A stretch of DNA of 64,000 nucleotides. Origin: an uncultured Cellvibrio sp. (GTDB lineage: Bacteria; Pseudomonadota; Gammaproteobacteria; Pseudomonadales; Cellvibrionaceae). This document shows, piece after piece, positions 15,898 through 24,813 of the stretch. The notes beneath the pieces were generated by a model that saw nothing but the letters and a program-made list of their open reading frames with translations, made no database searches and was not told the DNA's origin. Numbering within the stretch: position 1 is the first letter of the stretch; each line of letters opens with the position of its first letter. The stretch is taken from assembly GCA_946480695.1 (NCBI GenBank), contig CAMLKG010000020.1, positions 8,687 to 72,686 on the forward strand, read 5' to 3'. The translations under genes and the position numbers were made by a program.

Positions 15898-18800
15898 ATG
15901 AAAATCTCAACTATTTTTTTACGGCGATCCGTCGCTACCATCATAGGAATGCTTGCGTTGCATTCCGCGTCCAGTCATGCAGCACGATGTGAATACGTGA
16001 TCCAGAATGAATGGGGCGGCGGTTTTGTTGCCGCAGTGCGTATAACCAATGACACCGCCACCGCTATTGAAGGTTGGTCGGTGAGCTGGAGTTATACCGA
16101 TGGCTCCACACGTACCGGTGGTTGGAACGCCAATATTTCCGGTAGCAATCCATACACGGCCACCGGTGTGGGTTGGAATGACCGGATTGCGCCGGGGCAA
16201 ACCATTGAATTCGGTGTGATGGGAAATAAAAGTAACGGTGTTCCTGCCGAACGCCCGACGGTCACCGGTGCAATCTGCGGCGGATCGACCTCCAGCGAGG
16301 CCAGCAGCAGTGCCGCGAGTAGCGCGGTTGATTCCAGCAGTTCCATGGATTTTGGCAGCAGTTCTTCAGAGCTGGTGTTTTCAAGCAGTTCGAGTGTTGA
16401 GTCTTCATCCAGCTCACCTGATGTATCCAGTGAATCCAGCAGTTCCGAGCTTTCAACCAGCTCAGCATCTTCAATGAGCCAGGAATCCTCAAGCTCTTCA
16501 TTACTCTCATCGGTTGCGTCCTCATCCGTCTCCAGCAGCACCAGTTCGGAAGGCCCGATGGATGACCATCCATTGGATAACCCCTTCGTCGGTGCACGCT
16601 GGTATGTGGACCCTGTTTGGTCGGCAAAAGCCCGTGCAGAGGTGGGCGGTGACAAAGTCGCACGTTTTAACACGGCGGTGTGGATGGATCGCATCGGTGC
16701 CATCGACCCGGCGGAAGGCTTCGGCTTGCGCGATCACCTGGATGCCGCCCTGGAGCAAGGGGCAAACCTGATCCAGATCGTGGTGTACGATTTGCCCAAC
16801 CGCGATTGCCATGCGCTGGCGTCCAACGGTGAGCTGGACCAGGGGCCGGAAGGCACCCTGCGCTACCGCACCGAATACATCGATGTGATAGCCGGGATTT
16901 TTGCGGACCCGCGCTATAGCAATTTGCGCATAGTGGCGATTATCGAGCCGGATTCCCTGCCCAACCTGGTCACCAACCTGAGCGATCCGGATTGCCAATT
17001 GGCGACCGACCCCACAGACGGTTATGTGGCCAACACCCGCTACACCCTCAATAAGCTGTCGCAAATTCCGAACGTGTACAGCTATGTGGATATCGGCCAT
17101 TCCGGCTGGCTGGGCTGGGATGACAATTTCGGCAAGGCAATTACCTTAATCGGCGATGCGATCAAGAGCACCGACAATGGCGTACGCTCCATTGCCGGTT
17201 TCGTATCCAACACCGCCGGTTACACGCCCACCCACGAACCCTTCCTGGACGCCCTGGCCAGCAGCGCGTTCCCCGGCAGCGGTGGCGGTATGCAAGTACG
17301 CCAGGCCAGCTTCTACGAATGGAATCCGTACTTTAGTGAAGTTTCCTACGTACAGGCGTGGCGGACACGCATGATCGCAGCCGGTTTCCCGGAAAGCATC
17401 GGGATGTTGATCGATACCTCGCGCAATGGCTGGGGCGGATTGGATCGCCCGACCGCGCAATCCACCAGCACTGTCCTCGATACCTTTGTGAATGAGTCAC
17501 GGGTGGATCGCCGTATCCATCGCGGTAACTGGTGTAACCAACCCGGCGGTATCGGTGAACGTCCGCAAGCGACCCCGGCACCGGGTGTTGATGCTTACGT
17601 GTGGGTAAAACCACCAGGGGAATCTGACGGCGCCGCATCAGAAGAGTTGTCATTCGATCCGCTTGACCCGGCCAAAGGCTTCGACCGCATGTGCGACCCG
17701 ACCTACACCCGCAGCGAAGGTAACAATGCGAGCGTAGGCAGCGGTGCCTTGGCCAATGCGCCCGTGGCCGGTCGCTGGTTCCCGGAAGCCTTCCAGTTGC
17801 TGGTGCAAAATGCCTATCCGGCGCTGGATGATGTTCCCGCTTCCAGCTCTGCATCGTCCAGCTCAGCACCTGCTTCGAGCAGCTCGGTTGTATCCAGCTC
17901 GGAAGAGTCCAGTTCGGAGTCATCCAGTTTGGTCGCTTCCAGCGTTGATGCATCCAGTTCAGTAACCTTCAGTTCTGAACCGGCAAGTTCTGAAGCATCG
18001 AGTTCCGAAGCTTCAAGTTCGGAAGCATCCAGCTCTATCGAAAGCTCCAGTTCTGAACTGAGTTCAAACTCGGAGGCCAGCTCCAGCGTGTCCTCTTCCG
18101 AACAAAGTTCGAGCGCTGCCAACCAGGCGCCAGAGGCGAACCTGACGGTAGTTATGTCGGGCTCCACCGTCCATGTGAATGGCCGCGCGTCTGTGGATGC
18201 CGAAGGGGATGAATTGACCTACCAAATCGACTTCGGTGACGGTACTACGCTCCAGTACCCCGAAGCCTGGCATACCTACCCGGCCAGCGGCAGTTACACG
18301 GTCACGCTAACCGTCTCTGATGGCAACAGTTCAACCATTGCCACCGAAACCGTTGAAGCCCAGGCCGCCGAAGGCAACCATGCCCCGGTTGCCAGGTTGA
18401 GCGTAGCGCGCACGGGCTTGAACATCGTCGCCTTCGGCTCAAGCTCTTTTGACGCGGACAACGACGAACTGAGCTACCTGTGGGATTTTGGCACCGGGGA
18501 TATGCCCGGCAACAACGCCCACGTCTTCAATGATTGTGAGTCGGAAACCTCGGTCGCGGTGCCGCGCCTGGTCACCTTGACCGTTTTTGACGGTGAACTG
18601 GCCGATACCCAACAAGCCAGCTTTAACCAGCCCTGCGGAATCTTTGAGGAAATAACCGCCGTTGCCGAATTTACCTGGCGCGTGGAAGGCAACAGCCTAT
18701 ACGTTGATGCAAGTGATTCGAGCGACGCCGTTTACTTGACGTGGGATTTTGGGGATGGCAGCAGCGCGGTAGGCCTGTCGGCTTCCCACACCTACGCTGA

Positions 18801-19662
18801 ACCGGGTACCTACCCGGTCACACTGACGGCATACGGCCCCACTAATCCCGGTGTCAAAACCCTGGAAGTCACTGTGGGTCAAACGGCGAGCAGCGCATCA
18901 ACCAGTTCGGAGGGCGTTTCATCCTCTTCCGTTGATAGCAGCAGTTCCTCATCGCTCAGCTCAACAAGCTCCAGCTCGTCCAGTTCGGTCGCTGCCGAAC
19001 CCAATTCCTACGTAGCGCCAAGGGCGCAAACCGCACCGGAAATTGACGGCACTATCGACGCGGTATGGGAACAAGCGGCCTGGGCACCGATCAATGTGTT
19101 CTGGCTTGGCACCCAGCCCAATCCAACCGCAGAGGACTACGCCGGCCAATACAAAGCGCTGTGGGATGAAAATTATCTCTACCTGCTCTTTGATATCACC
19201 GATGAGCGACTCTACGACCACACACGGGACCCCTTAAGCAACTACTGGGAAGACGACACCGTGGAAATTTTCATCGACGAAAATAAAAACGGTGGCCCGC
19301 ACCAGTCCAATACCTCCGCCTGGGCTTATCACATCAGTAGCTATGGTGACGTGGTGGATTACACCACCTCCGGCCCGCACCTGCTGAATGATCACATCGA
19401 TGTACGCCTGGTGAGCATGGGTGACAAACATGTGTGGGAAATGCGCGTGCGCATTTACGGTGAAGACTATGCGGATGACCGGGCCAACACGCCACTCATC
19501 CTCACCGCCGGCAAGGAGATGGGTTTCTCGGCCAGTTACATCGACAACGACGGCAACCCGCAACGCGAAAGCATGATGGGTTCTGTGGACACCCCCGGCC
19601 ATCGGAACAACCAGGGCTACCTGGATGCAAGCGTATTCGGCTCGTTGAGGCTTGCTGAATAA
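15898..19662 (+). CDS. Multidomain GH6 cellulase: CBM2-GH6-PKDx3-CBM9-like
   Basis: A secreted 1254-residue enzyme. Order: signal peptide (1-28), CBM2 bounded by C31 and C127, serine-rich linker (about 128-218), GH6 catalytic domain (about 220-646), second linker (647-742), three PKD-like domains (744-994), third linker, and a C-terminal CBM9-like sugar-binding domain (about 1037-1254, with APEIDGTID and NYWEDDTVEIFID). The catalytic core is clear: VYDLPNRDC with D303 and IEPDSLP with D352 match the two acids of GH6 enzymes; DTSRNGWGG and WVKPPGESDG are substrate-site loops. GH6 enzymes hydrolyse cellulose with inversion, usually from non-reducing ends. GAGGGGAACA before ATG 15898 decides the start. 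The layout is larger than the CBM2-GH6 form known for Cellvibrio Cel6A. Long antisense frames inside the linkers are artefacts of serine repeats. Confidence 0.93.
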   Translation: MKISTIFLRRSVATIIGMLALHSASSHAARCEYVIQNEWGGGFVAAVRITNDTATAIEGWSVSWSYTDGSTRTGGWNANISGSNPYTATGVGWNDRIAPGQTIEFGVMGNKSNGVPAERPTVTGAICGGSTSSEASSSAASSAVDSSSSMDFGSSSSELVFSSSSSVESSSSSPDVSSESSSSELSTSSASSMSQESSSSSLLSSVASSSVSSSTSSEGPMDDHPLDNPFVGARWYVDPVWSAKARAEVGGDKVARFNTAVWMDRIGAIDPAEGFGLRDHLDAALEQGANLIQIVVYDLPNRDCHALASNGELDQGPEGTLRYRTEYIDVIAGIFADPRYSNLRIVAIIEPDSLPNLVTNLSDPDCQLATDPTDGYVANTRYTLNKLSQIPNVYSYVDIGHSGWLGWDDNFGKAITLIGDAIKSTDNGVRSIAGFVSNTAGYTPTHEPFLDALASSAFPGSGGGMQVRQASFYEWNPYFSEVSYVQAWRTRMIAAGFPESIGMLIDTSRNGWGGLDRPTAQSTSTVLDTFVNESRVDRRIHRGNWCNQPGGIGERPQATPAPGVDAYVWVKPPGESDGAASEELSFDPLDPAKGFDRMCDPTYTRSEGNNASVGSGALANAPVAGRWFPEAFQLLVQNAYPALDDVPASSSASSSSAPASSSSVVSSSEESSSESSSLVASSVDASSSVTFSSEPASSEASSSEASSSEASSSIESSSSELSSNSEASSSVSSSEQSSSAANQAPEANLTVVMSGSTVHVNGRASVDAEGDELTYQIDFGDGTTLQYPEAWHTYPASGSYTVTLTVSDGNSSTIATETVEAQAAEGNHAPVARLSVARTGLNIVAFGSSSFDADNDELSYLWDFGTGDMPGNNAHVFNDCESETSVAVPRLVTLTVFDGELADTQQASFNQPCGIFEEITAVAEFTWRVEGNSLYVDASDSSDAVYLTWDFGDGSSAVGLSASHTYAEPGTYPVTLTAYGPTNPGVKTLEVTVGQTASSASTSSEGVSSSSVDSSSSSSLSSTSSSSSSSVAAEPNSYVAPRAQTAPEIDGTIDAVWEQAAWAPINVFWLGTQPNPTAEDYAGQYKALWDENYLYLLFDITDERLYDHTRDPLSNYWEDDTVEIFIDENKNGGPHQSNTSAWAYHISSYGDVVDYTTSGPHLLNDHIDVRLVSMGDKHVWEMRVRIYGEDYADDRANTPLILTAGKEMGFSASYIDNDGNPQRESMMGSVDTPGHRNNQGYLDASVFGSLRLAE

Positions 19663-19679
19663 TCTTTTTGAAATGAACG

Positions 19680-19710
19680 AAAAAACCGCCCGTCCACGGG
19701 CGGTTTTTTT
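19680..19710 (+). terminator. Rho-independent terminator of GH6 gene
   Basis: A GC-rich stem ACCGCCCGT/ACGGGCGGT with a CC loop (19685-19704) followed by seven T, 22 bases after the stop. The A-run on the left allows function in both directions. Confidence 0.9.
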
Positions 19711-19984
19711 ATGGAGTAAATTTGCACCGGCGAGCGACGCAGCGCATTACCAAGAAATACCCAAACATTCAGGAAGCTAAACAATCTCGGGGTAAATATC
19801 CGGCATCCGATGGCAGATAAGATTCCTGGGGAAAGGCGTCACGGAATTTGGAATTAATAGCGAGGTCATAAAAAAACAGCGCATCAATTTAACGGCGGAA
19901 GGCGCGATTAATTGATGCGGTTTTATTCCAGTGAAAATTTGAAATTGACAGGTACCAAAACCTTAACCCGGATAGGTGGTGTCC
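19711..19984. other. Spacer with long hairpin before antiporter
   Basis: No gene is visible. Near its right end, CGCATCAATT (19880-19889) and AATTGATGCG (19910-19919) form a perfect 10-bp stem with a 20-base loop, followed by GTTTTATT. It may be an operator, leader structure or weak terminator upstream of the antiporter. Confidence 0.45.
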
Positions 19985-21274
19985 ATGGAAAATGGAAACT
20001 GGTTTGTGTTGGTTGGTCTACTCATGCTGGGTCGCGGCTTAACCTCCACGATCCTTGAACGCTCCCCGTTCAGCTCATCCATTGTTTACCTTGCCGTTGG
20101 ACTGGTTGCAGGTCCGATGGTATTAAACCTCTTTTATTTCGATCCCATCAAAGAAGCGCCGCTACTCGAAATACTCACAGAGGTCGCGGTATTGATTTCG
20201 CTCTTTTCGGCGGGCATAAAAATGCCGGTGCCCGTTACCCTTGCACAATGGACCAGGCCGGTATTACTCGCGTGGGTATCCATGGCATTAACCGTAGGGT
20301 TGGTTGCGGCATTCACGCATTATGTATTTAACCTTCCCCCCGGCCTTGCGGTTTTACTCGGCGCAATATTGGCCCCAACAGACCCGGTGCTGGCAACCGA
20401 TGTGCAATCGCGTCACCCCGGCGACAAAGACCATCTACGTTTTAACCTCACCTGTGAAGCGGGCATGAATGACGGAACCGCATTCCCCTTTGTAATGTTG
20501 GGTTTAGGTTTACTCGGTTTACACGACTTGGGTGGAGCAGGCTGGAAATGGATAACCCTGGACGTGTTATGGGCAACCTCATCCGCCGTGGTAATTGGAA
20601 TCCTCGGCGGCATGTTACTGGCACGTATCGGATGGCAGTTGCGTGGTACCGAGTTAAAACACGAAATCCTCGATGACCTTGCAGGCCTGGGGCTAATCGC
20701 GGTGGTCTACGGAATCAGCTTATCGATAAACGCCTGGGGATTTTTAACCGTATTTTTTGCCGGGGTGGCGTTACGTCAAACGGAATTAAAATTAGCCGAA
20801 CGCCACTCACCCAAACCAAGAACAACACAGGAAAACGATGGCGCACAAGAATTTGATCCCAACAATCCTGAGCCGCCCATCATCAGTGTCGAGTCGCTGG
20901 TATTTGGCGCGCACCTGGAACGGTTATCAGAAATGCTGCTGGTATTCCTGCTCGGCGGCATGCTCTCCCTCCAACTCTTGAACTGGCAAACCCTTGGCCT
21001 CGCATTATTTCTCTTTGTGGCAGCGCGCCCTATTAGTGTCTACCTGAGTTTGGCGGGAACAAACACCACCTGGAAACTGCGAAGTATGATCGGCTGGTTC
21101 GGCGTGCGCGGCATAGGCTCAATTTATTATCTAATGTATGCAATACAACACGGCGTCGATAAAGCCCACGCGGAACAATTGGTTCAATTCACACTCGTTG
21201 TCATAACCCTTTCCATCATCGTGCACGGCACAAGTGTTAAACCTATCCTGGAAAAGTTTTGGCAGCGTAGGTGA
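19985..21274 (+). CDS. CPA1-type sodium (potassium)/proton antiporter
   Basis: A 429-residue inner-membrane antiporter with about 12 helices. The ion-binding region LLGAILAPTDPVLATDVQ and AGMNDGTAFPFV are signatures of NhaP/CPA1 exchangers; GWFGVRGIGSIYYLMYA is the conserved C-terminal arginine helix. A polar loop of about 45 residues (LAERHSPKPRTTQENDG) interrupts the second half. Such proteins exchange Na+ or K+ for H+ in pH and salt homeostasis. The ATG at 19985 follows AGGTG by a good distance; a GTG at 19976 is a less likely start. Monocistronic. Confidence 0.88.
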   Translation: MENGNWFVLVGLLMLGRGLTSTILERSPFSSSIVYLAVGLVAGPMVLNLFYFDPIKEAPLLEILTEVAVLISLFSAGIKMPVPVTLAQWTRPVLLAWVSMALTVGLVAAFTHYVFNLPPGLAVLLGAILAPTDPVLATDVQSRHPGDKDHLRFNLTCEAGMNDGTAFPFVMLGLGLLGLHDLGGAGWKWITLDVLWATSSAVVIGILGGMLLARIGWQLRGTELKHEILDDLAGLGLIAVVYGISLSINAWGFLTVFFAGVALRQTELKLAERHSPKPRTTQENDGAQEFDPNNPEPPIISVESLVFGAHLERLSEMLLVFLLGGMLSLQLLNWQTLGLALFLFVAARPISVYLSLAGTNTTWKLRSMIGWFGVRGIGSIYYLMYAIQHGVDKAHAEQLVQFTLVVITLSIIVHGTSVKPILEKFWQRR

Positions 21275-21351
21275 TGTGCAGGTAGTATTTTCCAACCGGT
21301 GAAATTAACAAAATAACTCTACATATTGAACAGATATCTTTATTACCTTTG

Positions 21352-22032
21352 TTATTCCAATGAATGACCATCCCTCGCAAAAATTATCTCGGCATGACCA
21401 GAATTGTTGACGGCGAAAGTGGTGGGCCCTTTCCATGTCCTGTGGAAGGACAATTTTTGCATAATATCTTCTGCGGGGCGATTTTGGCCGATGTTAATTT
21501 CAAGTTTGCACAACGTGCTCCCACAAGTTGCCTGCATTAGTTCAATTCCTGCCAGCTCTTCGTTGGTCTCGACGGCGTTTTCAAGGGCATTGATGGTTTC
21601 CTCTGCCCATTGCTTATCCACAGGTTCTTGCATAAGCCGGGCAGTTAAATTGACTTTCTGCTCCTCGTATTGATTGTATACAGCCTCGTCGGCTGGTATT
21701 TCTACGGCGCTTAATTCGCCTGGAATCTCATCAGGTTTTTTTTCAGATTCCATTGCCTTGGCGCTTTGGTCTGACTCACGCATTTTTTTCGACAGTAAAT
21801 CCACTTGCCGCCTCAAATCCTCCACTTGTGAATCGAGATCAGAAAAATCTTTGTCATAATTATTTTTCTCAGCGGAAGTGTCCACTTTGACGGTATGAGC
21901 TTGCTCAGGAAATTGTTCCTCTCCCGAGAAAGGTTTCTCTTCGGCGATCTTATGGTCTTTAAATAGAAAAATCGAAATGACAAGTGCGATAACAATAACC
22001 GGGAGGATTAACGATACATTTATCTTTTTCAT
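21352..22032 (-). CDS. Membrane-anchored coiled-coil protein
   Basis: A 226-residue protein with an N-terminal membrane anchor (LILPVIVIALVISIFLF, about 8-24), an acidic coiled coil (SDLDSQVEDLRRQVDLLSKK) and a compact C-terminal domain. The latter includes ATCGSTLCKLEI with two cysteines three residues apart, likely a periplasmic disulfide, a pattern that recurs in unnamed gammaproteobacterial proteins. AAGGAG precedes the ATG. It follows an exported-protein gene in the same direction, with a stable hairpin between them. Function unknown; I think it is envelope associated. Confidence 0.7.
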   Translation of the reverse strand: MKKINVSLILPVIVIALVISIFLFKDHKIAEEKPFSGEEQFPEQAHTVKVDTSAEKNNYDKDFSDLDSQVEDLRRQVDLLSKKMRESDQSAKAMESEKKPDEIPGELSAVEIPADEAVYNQYEEQKVNLTARLMQEPVDKQWAEETINALENAVETNEELAGIELMQATCGSTLCKLEINIGQNRPAEDIMQKLSFHRTWKGPTTFAVNNSGHAEIIFARDGHSLE

Positions 22033-22052
22033 AGACTTTTCTCCTTAAAGTT

Positions 22053-22072
22053 CCCTCGGCCGAAGCCGAGGG
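22053..22072 (-). promoter_or_regulatory. Intergenic UUCG tetraloop hairpin
   Basis: On the minus strand the RNA would form CCCTCGGC-TTCG-GCCGAGGG, an 8-bp perfect stem closed by the very stable C(UUCG)G loop, just after the exported-protein stop and before the next ribosome site. With no T-run after it, an mRNA-stabilising or differential-expression role is more likely than termination. Confidence 0.6.
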
Positions 22073-22078
22073 GTTAGA

Positions 22079-22570
22079 TCATTCGTCAACGGAATAGGAA
22101 ACAATGTGCGATAGATTTCCAGAATATGTCGCAGGAATTGAGCAGCTAAAATAGATATGGCGTTCCGCTGATCCGTGCGCAGTACCCGTGTTCAACACCT
22201 GGACATCGTTGCTACTACCAGCACTGGTCACTGCTGCACCCCAAGACCCATAGAACGTATCGTAGGTGTTATTCCAATATGCGGTGTTCAATGAGCAGCT
22301 CACACCCGCACTATAATGGCGATCAAGTACCCTTACCCAGCTGGATTCAATGGCAGTGTTAGTGTCGTTTACTGCGGGTAAATCCACACCCATGGTGGTG
22401 GTCGAAGAAGGATTCCCAATGGTACTAAAATAATAGCTTGGGGTCGCTCCACTAAACTTAACACCCATCGAACCAGGATAAACCTTCTGGTCTGCATTCA
22501 CCATGCCAGGAAATGCGCCGACAGCAAAAGGTAGCAAAATTGATACAGCAATTCGTACAAGCTTTTTCAT
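22079..22570 (-). CDS. Exported protein with paired cysteines, unknown
   Basis: A 163-residue secreted protein. The signal peptide is MKKLVRIAVSILLPFAVGAF, probably cleaved near VNA-DQ. The mature part is rich in Ser, Thr, Gly, Tyr and Asn and looks beta-rich, with two cysteines (GVSCSLNTAY and IYFSCSIP) likely forming a disulfide. AAGGAG sits 6 bases before the ATG at 22570. It is first in a two-gene unit with the anchored coiled-coil protein. No family is recognised. Confidence 0.7.
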   Translation of the reverse strand: MKKLVRIAVSILLPFAVGAFPGMVNADQKVYPGSMGVKFSGATPSYYFSTIGNPSSTTTMGVDLPAVNDTNTAIESSWVRVLDRHYSAGVSCSLNTAYWNNTYDTFYGSWGAAVTSAGSSNDVQVLNTGTAHGSAERHIYFSCSIPATYSGNLSHIVSYSVDE

Positions 22571-23300
22571 AAAGCACTCCTTACAGTTGTTAATGAATAA
22601 AGGCACTGCATTGTGTCAATCGATTGAAGGTCCTCCTTCGAGCAAAAGACTATTCCTACCGAAAACCATTTACAATCTACGCTTTATACTTACAACGCCA
22701 ATATTTTGTTTCGCAAAAACTACCTTTTTGTTTTTAAAGTTTGCAGCTTGGAGCGACGCATTAACGATGATGAATAAAATTAGGAATAAAACGAAGTGCA
22801 GTAATTTCAATTACTGATGTTATAAGTTTGCTCTGTCGCAAGGAGGTTATATTTCCCTGGAATGATTATTCCAATTGTTCATCGGTGATTGTGTTGTCAA
22901 CAAAGGTTGAAAAGGAATGAATTTTTTCGCCAATCCGTTAGCCAGAAGTGCCCAAGCCTTATTGAATTTCCTTGCGTCAAAGGGATGCAGCTATTCCAGT
23001 CCCATGATCCCGACATCGCAATTTGGTGAAAAAATTAGCCGGGTTTTATTAGATCAATATTCCTTGGGAATTAATTTCTGCTTTCTTTCTTCCAGAGGGT
23101 AATCTTCTAGCTAATCGGAAAATGTTTCCGCGTCAGTTGAATGAATTGCTTGGTCACCGCCGGAGATTATCTCTCGCTCATAAGTTTTTGGACGGTATTG
23201 GAGAATATTGTTTTGACTGAATATAAAAGATATGAACAAGGCACAAGGCACAAGGCACAAGCCACGGTTAGGGCCATGGCTATGCTCAATAAAGTTTCGC
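22571..23300. other. 730-base spacer with decayed coding sequence
   Basis: No complete gene is evident. On the plus strand a frame without a plausible start runs from about 23052 to a TGA near 23218 and encodes a peptide ending in GHRRRLSLAHKFLDGIGEY, which looks like the tail of a lost protein. The right end holds a 7-bp tandem repeat (listed separately). The stretch marks the left border zone of the accessory island and appears to be decayed DNA. Confidence 0.4.
23238..23265. repeat. Heptamer tandem repeat (AAGGCAC)x3 plus AAGCCAC
   Basis: Four consecutive 7-bp units, the last with one substitution, in non-coding DNA downstream of the leftward lipoprotein gene. Short heptameric arrays of this kind arise by slippage and occur in intergenic DNA of many gammaproteobacteria. 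Confidence 0.75.
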
Positions 23301-23729
23301 TCACTGACATGAAACGCTTGAAATATCTATATTTTGGGATTCGACATGTTTTATACAAATACATATTTTGCTGTCTATGACTCCAATAACAGCAAAATCG
23401 CCCTTTTTAATAGAGTTAAGTTCCAATTTAGGCAAAACAACCGCAACTGTATTTCCTTTTAAGCCGGTCTCTTGACCCACAACCTTTGCTGTTACGGTAA
23501 CAGGATCGGGTAAATTGCCAGCAAATGATGGAGTCTTCTTAAAACCAAAAATTCCAGATTTGAATTTTTCTATATCTGTAACCTTGACTAAAAGTTTTTG
23601 CTCAACTGTACGCTCAGCTGGCCACTCCCATGTTAAATCAATATCTGGCGGCATGGCGCAGCTTCCTAATAGCAATAGCGCACTAATGCTAATTAACGAG
23701 TTAATTGATGGGATCATACTTGTCAACAT
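23301..23729 (-). CDS. Putative lipoprotein downstream of cassette A
   Basis: A 142-residue protein with a lipobox (ISALLLLGSCAMPPD), so probably attached to the outer membrane. The mature part is short and strand-rich (VTVTAKVVGQETGLKGNTVAVV, split by turns). There is no strong ribosome site; the ATG at 23729 or 23717 would keep the signal peptide, whereas a TTG at 23783 overlaps the upstream gene. It lies 34 bases after the larger gene of cassette A and may be co-transcribed with it. The other cassette lacks an equivalent, so its involvement in the cassette's task is doubtful. Confidence 0.6.
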   Translation of the reverse strand: MLTSMIPSINSLISISALLLLGSCAMPPDIDLTWEWPAERTVEQKLLVKVTDIEKFKSGIFGFKKTPSFAGNLPDPVTVTAKVVGQETGLKGNTVAVVLPKLELNSIKKGDFAVIGVIDSKICICIKHVESQNIDISSVSCQ

Positions 23730-23763
23730 TCTTTCGAAGTGAGTGCTGGCTCTATTAGCGACA

Positions 23764-24429
23764 TCAAATATCAAATACTGCAACGTGATGATGGGTTATG
23801 AAAGGCTTTTGATCCGGAGGCTGGGTGTTGTCATTTTTGCTCACTAGATATTGATATTTAGATGGATCAGCCGCGATATCCTTGGCACCACCTTCTGATA
23901 ATGCGGCATGCAAATCGATTTGTGGAATCTTTGGATTTTTATTGTTACTAAAAATATGAAGCCTGAGCGGTCCTTTGTAAGCAAGAATTTTTGCAGCTTC
24001 ACGTAATGCGTTGCATGTGCCTTTATAAAGCGATTTATTGGCTTTTATTAGCGCATCAAGTCCCATTTCATTTTCCTGCTCAGCATTCATGTTTTTAATA
24101 TAGATATCCTTTAAGAATAATTCTGGTTTAACTTTGTAATGCTTACAGGCGATGTTGATAGCGGTAACTATGTCGGAAGAATTTGTAGCGTTTGTCCTAA
24201 ACACCCAAACCTCACCATCAATAATGGCGTATTCTTTGTTTTGGTTATTGGCCCTGGATTCACAAGCAGATATATTCACTTCAACATATTTTGCTTTCCA
24301 AGTACCAAGGTCATCGAATACTGTACGTAATATATATTTTCGGTCAGTTGATTTTAAATTATTGAAAATTAAATCTACATCTACCTTAAACTTACGACCA
24401 CCCTCGGCCAACGCAGTTGCTCCGCTCAT
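23764..24429 (-). CDS. Larger protein of duplicated two-gene cassette A
   Basis: A 221-residue soluble protein of unknown family. It is clearly homologous to the protein at 25983-26636: EYAIIDGEVWVFRTNAT matches EAAIIDGDVWVFGIDAT, DIYIKNMNAE matches DVYVKNLNVE, and IDLHAALSEGGAKDI matches EELHAALKDGGAEKV. No signal peptide, membrane segment or known catalytic motif is seen. The ATG overlaps the stop of the small upstream gene (TAATG) with GAGGATT inside that gene, so translation is coupled. Conservation is spread over the whole length, implying a folded enzyme or binding protein. Its partner is probably the small protein at 24429-24755. Confidence 0.75.
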   Translation of the reverse strand: MSGATALAEGGRKFKVDVDLIFNNLKSTDRKYILRTVFDDLGTWKAKYVEVNISACESRANNQNKEYAIIDGEVWVFRTNATNSSDIVTAINIACKHYKVKPELFLKDIYIKNMNAEQENEMGLDALIKANKSLYKGTCNALREAAKILAYKGPLRLHIFSNNKNPKIPQIDLHAALSEGGAKDIAADPSKYQYLVSKNDNTQPPDQKPFITHHHVAVFDI

Positions 24430-24755
24430 TACCACAATCCTCCATTAGCGGTTATCCATGCTGCCAATTGAGTTTCGTTCGATTCCTTGGATTTTTCTAC
24501 AGCAGAATTTATTGCATCTTGTACTTCCGTAGTGTCTGCAATTAAGTGCTTTTTATAAACGGTAGCCTCGATAATTTCAGTATTACCCAAAACAAGCTCT
24601 TCACTTGCCTCCAATACCAGTAAATGTGCTTGCTGCTCGTTTTGGGCAATTGCTCTCCAATAAGCTATATAAAACTCTGACCCATCGACTTTCACGTAAA
24701 AATCATTTGGATTGGTATGTCTGGATTTTACGATCCATATATCTGTGGCGCTCAT
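24429..24755 (-). CDS. Small protein of duplicated two-gene cassette A
   Basis: A 108-residue soluble protein. It appears distantly homologous to the 115-residue protein at 25633-25980: both begin with a W-x-V/I strand followed within about 20 residues by V/M-DGS, have a central helix ending in L-V/S-x-A/T, and share a late VQDAINSAVEKS versus TQEAINKALKHV helix. Each is the first gene of its cassette and is coupled to a 220-residue partner. Unknown function. Size and order would fit an immunity or chaperone role for the second protein, but nothing in the sequence proves this. Confidence 0.7.
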   Translation of the reverse strand: MSATDIWIVKSRHTNPNDFYVKVDGSEFYIAYWRAIAQNEQQAHLLVLEASEELVLGNTEIIEATVYKKHLIADTTEVQDAINSAVEKSKESNETQLAAWITANGGLW

Positions 24756-24813
24756 GCTAAATCCTCAAATCATTTCCTAAAAAACTAAATCGTGAATTTG
24801 GCTCAGATTCGCT

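Noticed and set aside
16280..16550. Short-period DNA repeats that could look like a tandem array or CRISPR
   Set aside because: They are in-frame AGC/TCC/TCA serine codons of the linker; no conserved repeat-spacer structure exists.
16092..18167. Long minus-strand open frames (for example 16092-16703 and 17814-18167) inside the GH6 gene
   Set aside because: They arise from serine-codon repeats of the linkers and GC-rich codon bias; the plus strand encodes a clear domain protein with signal peptide and catalytic motifs.
22917..23102. A 61-codon plus-strand frame
   Set aside because: AAAAGGA sits too close to the ATG and the amino-acid composition is not protein-like; another frame nearby is equally open.
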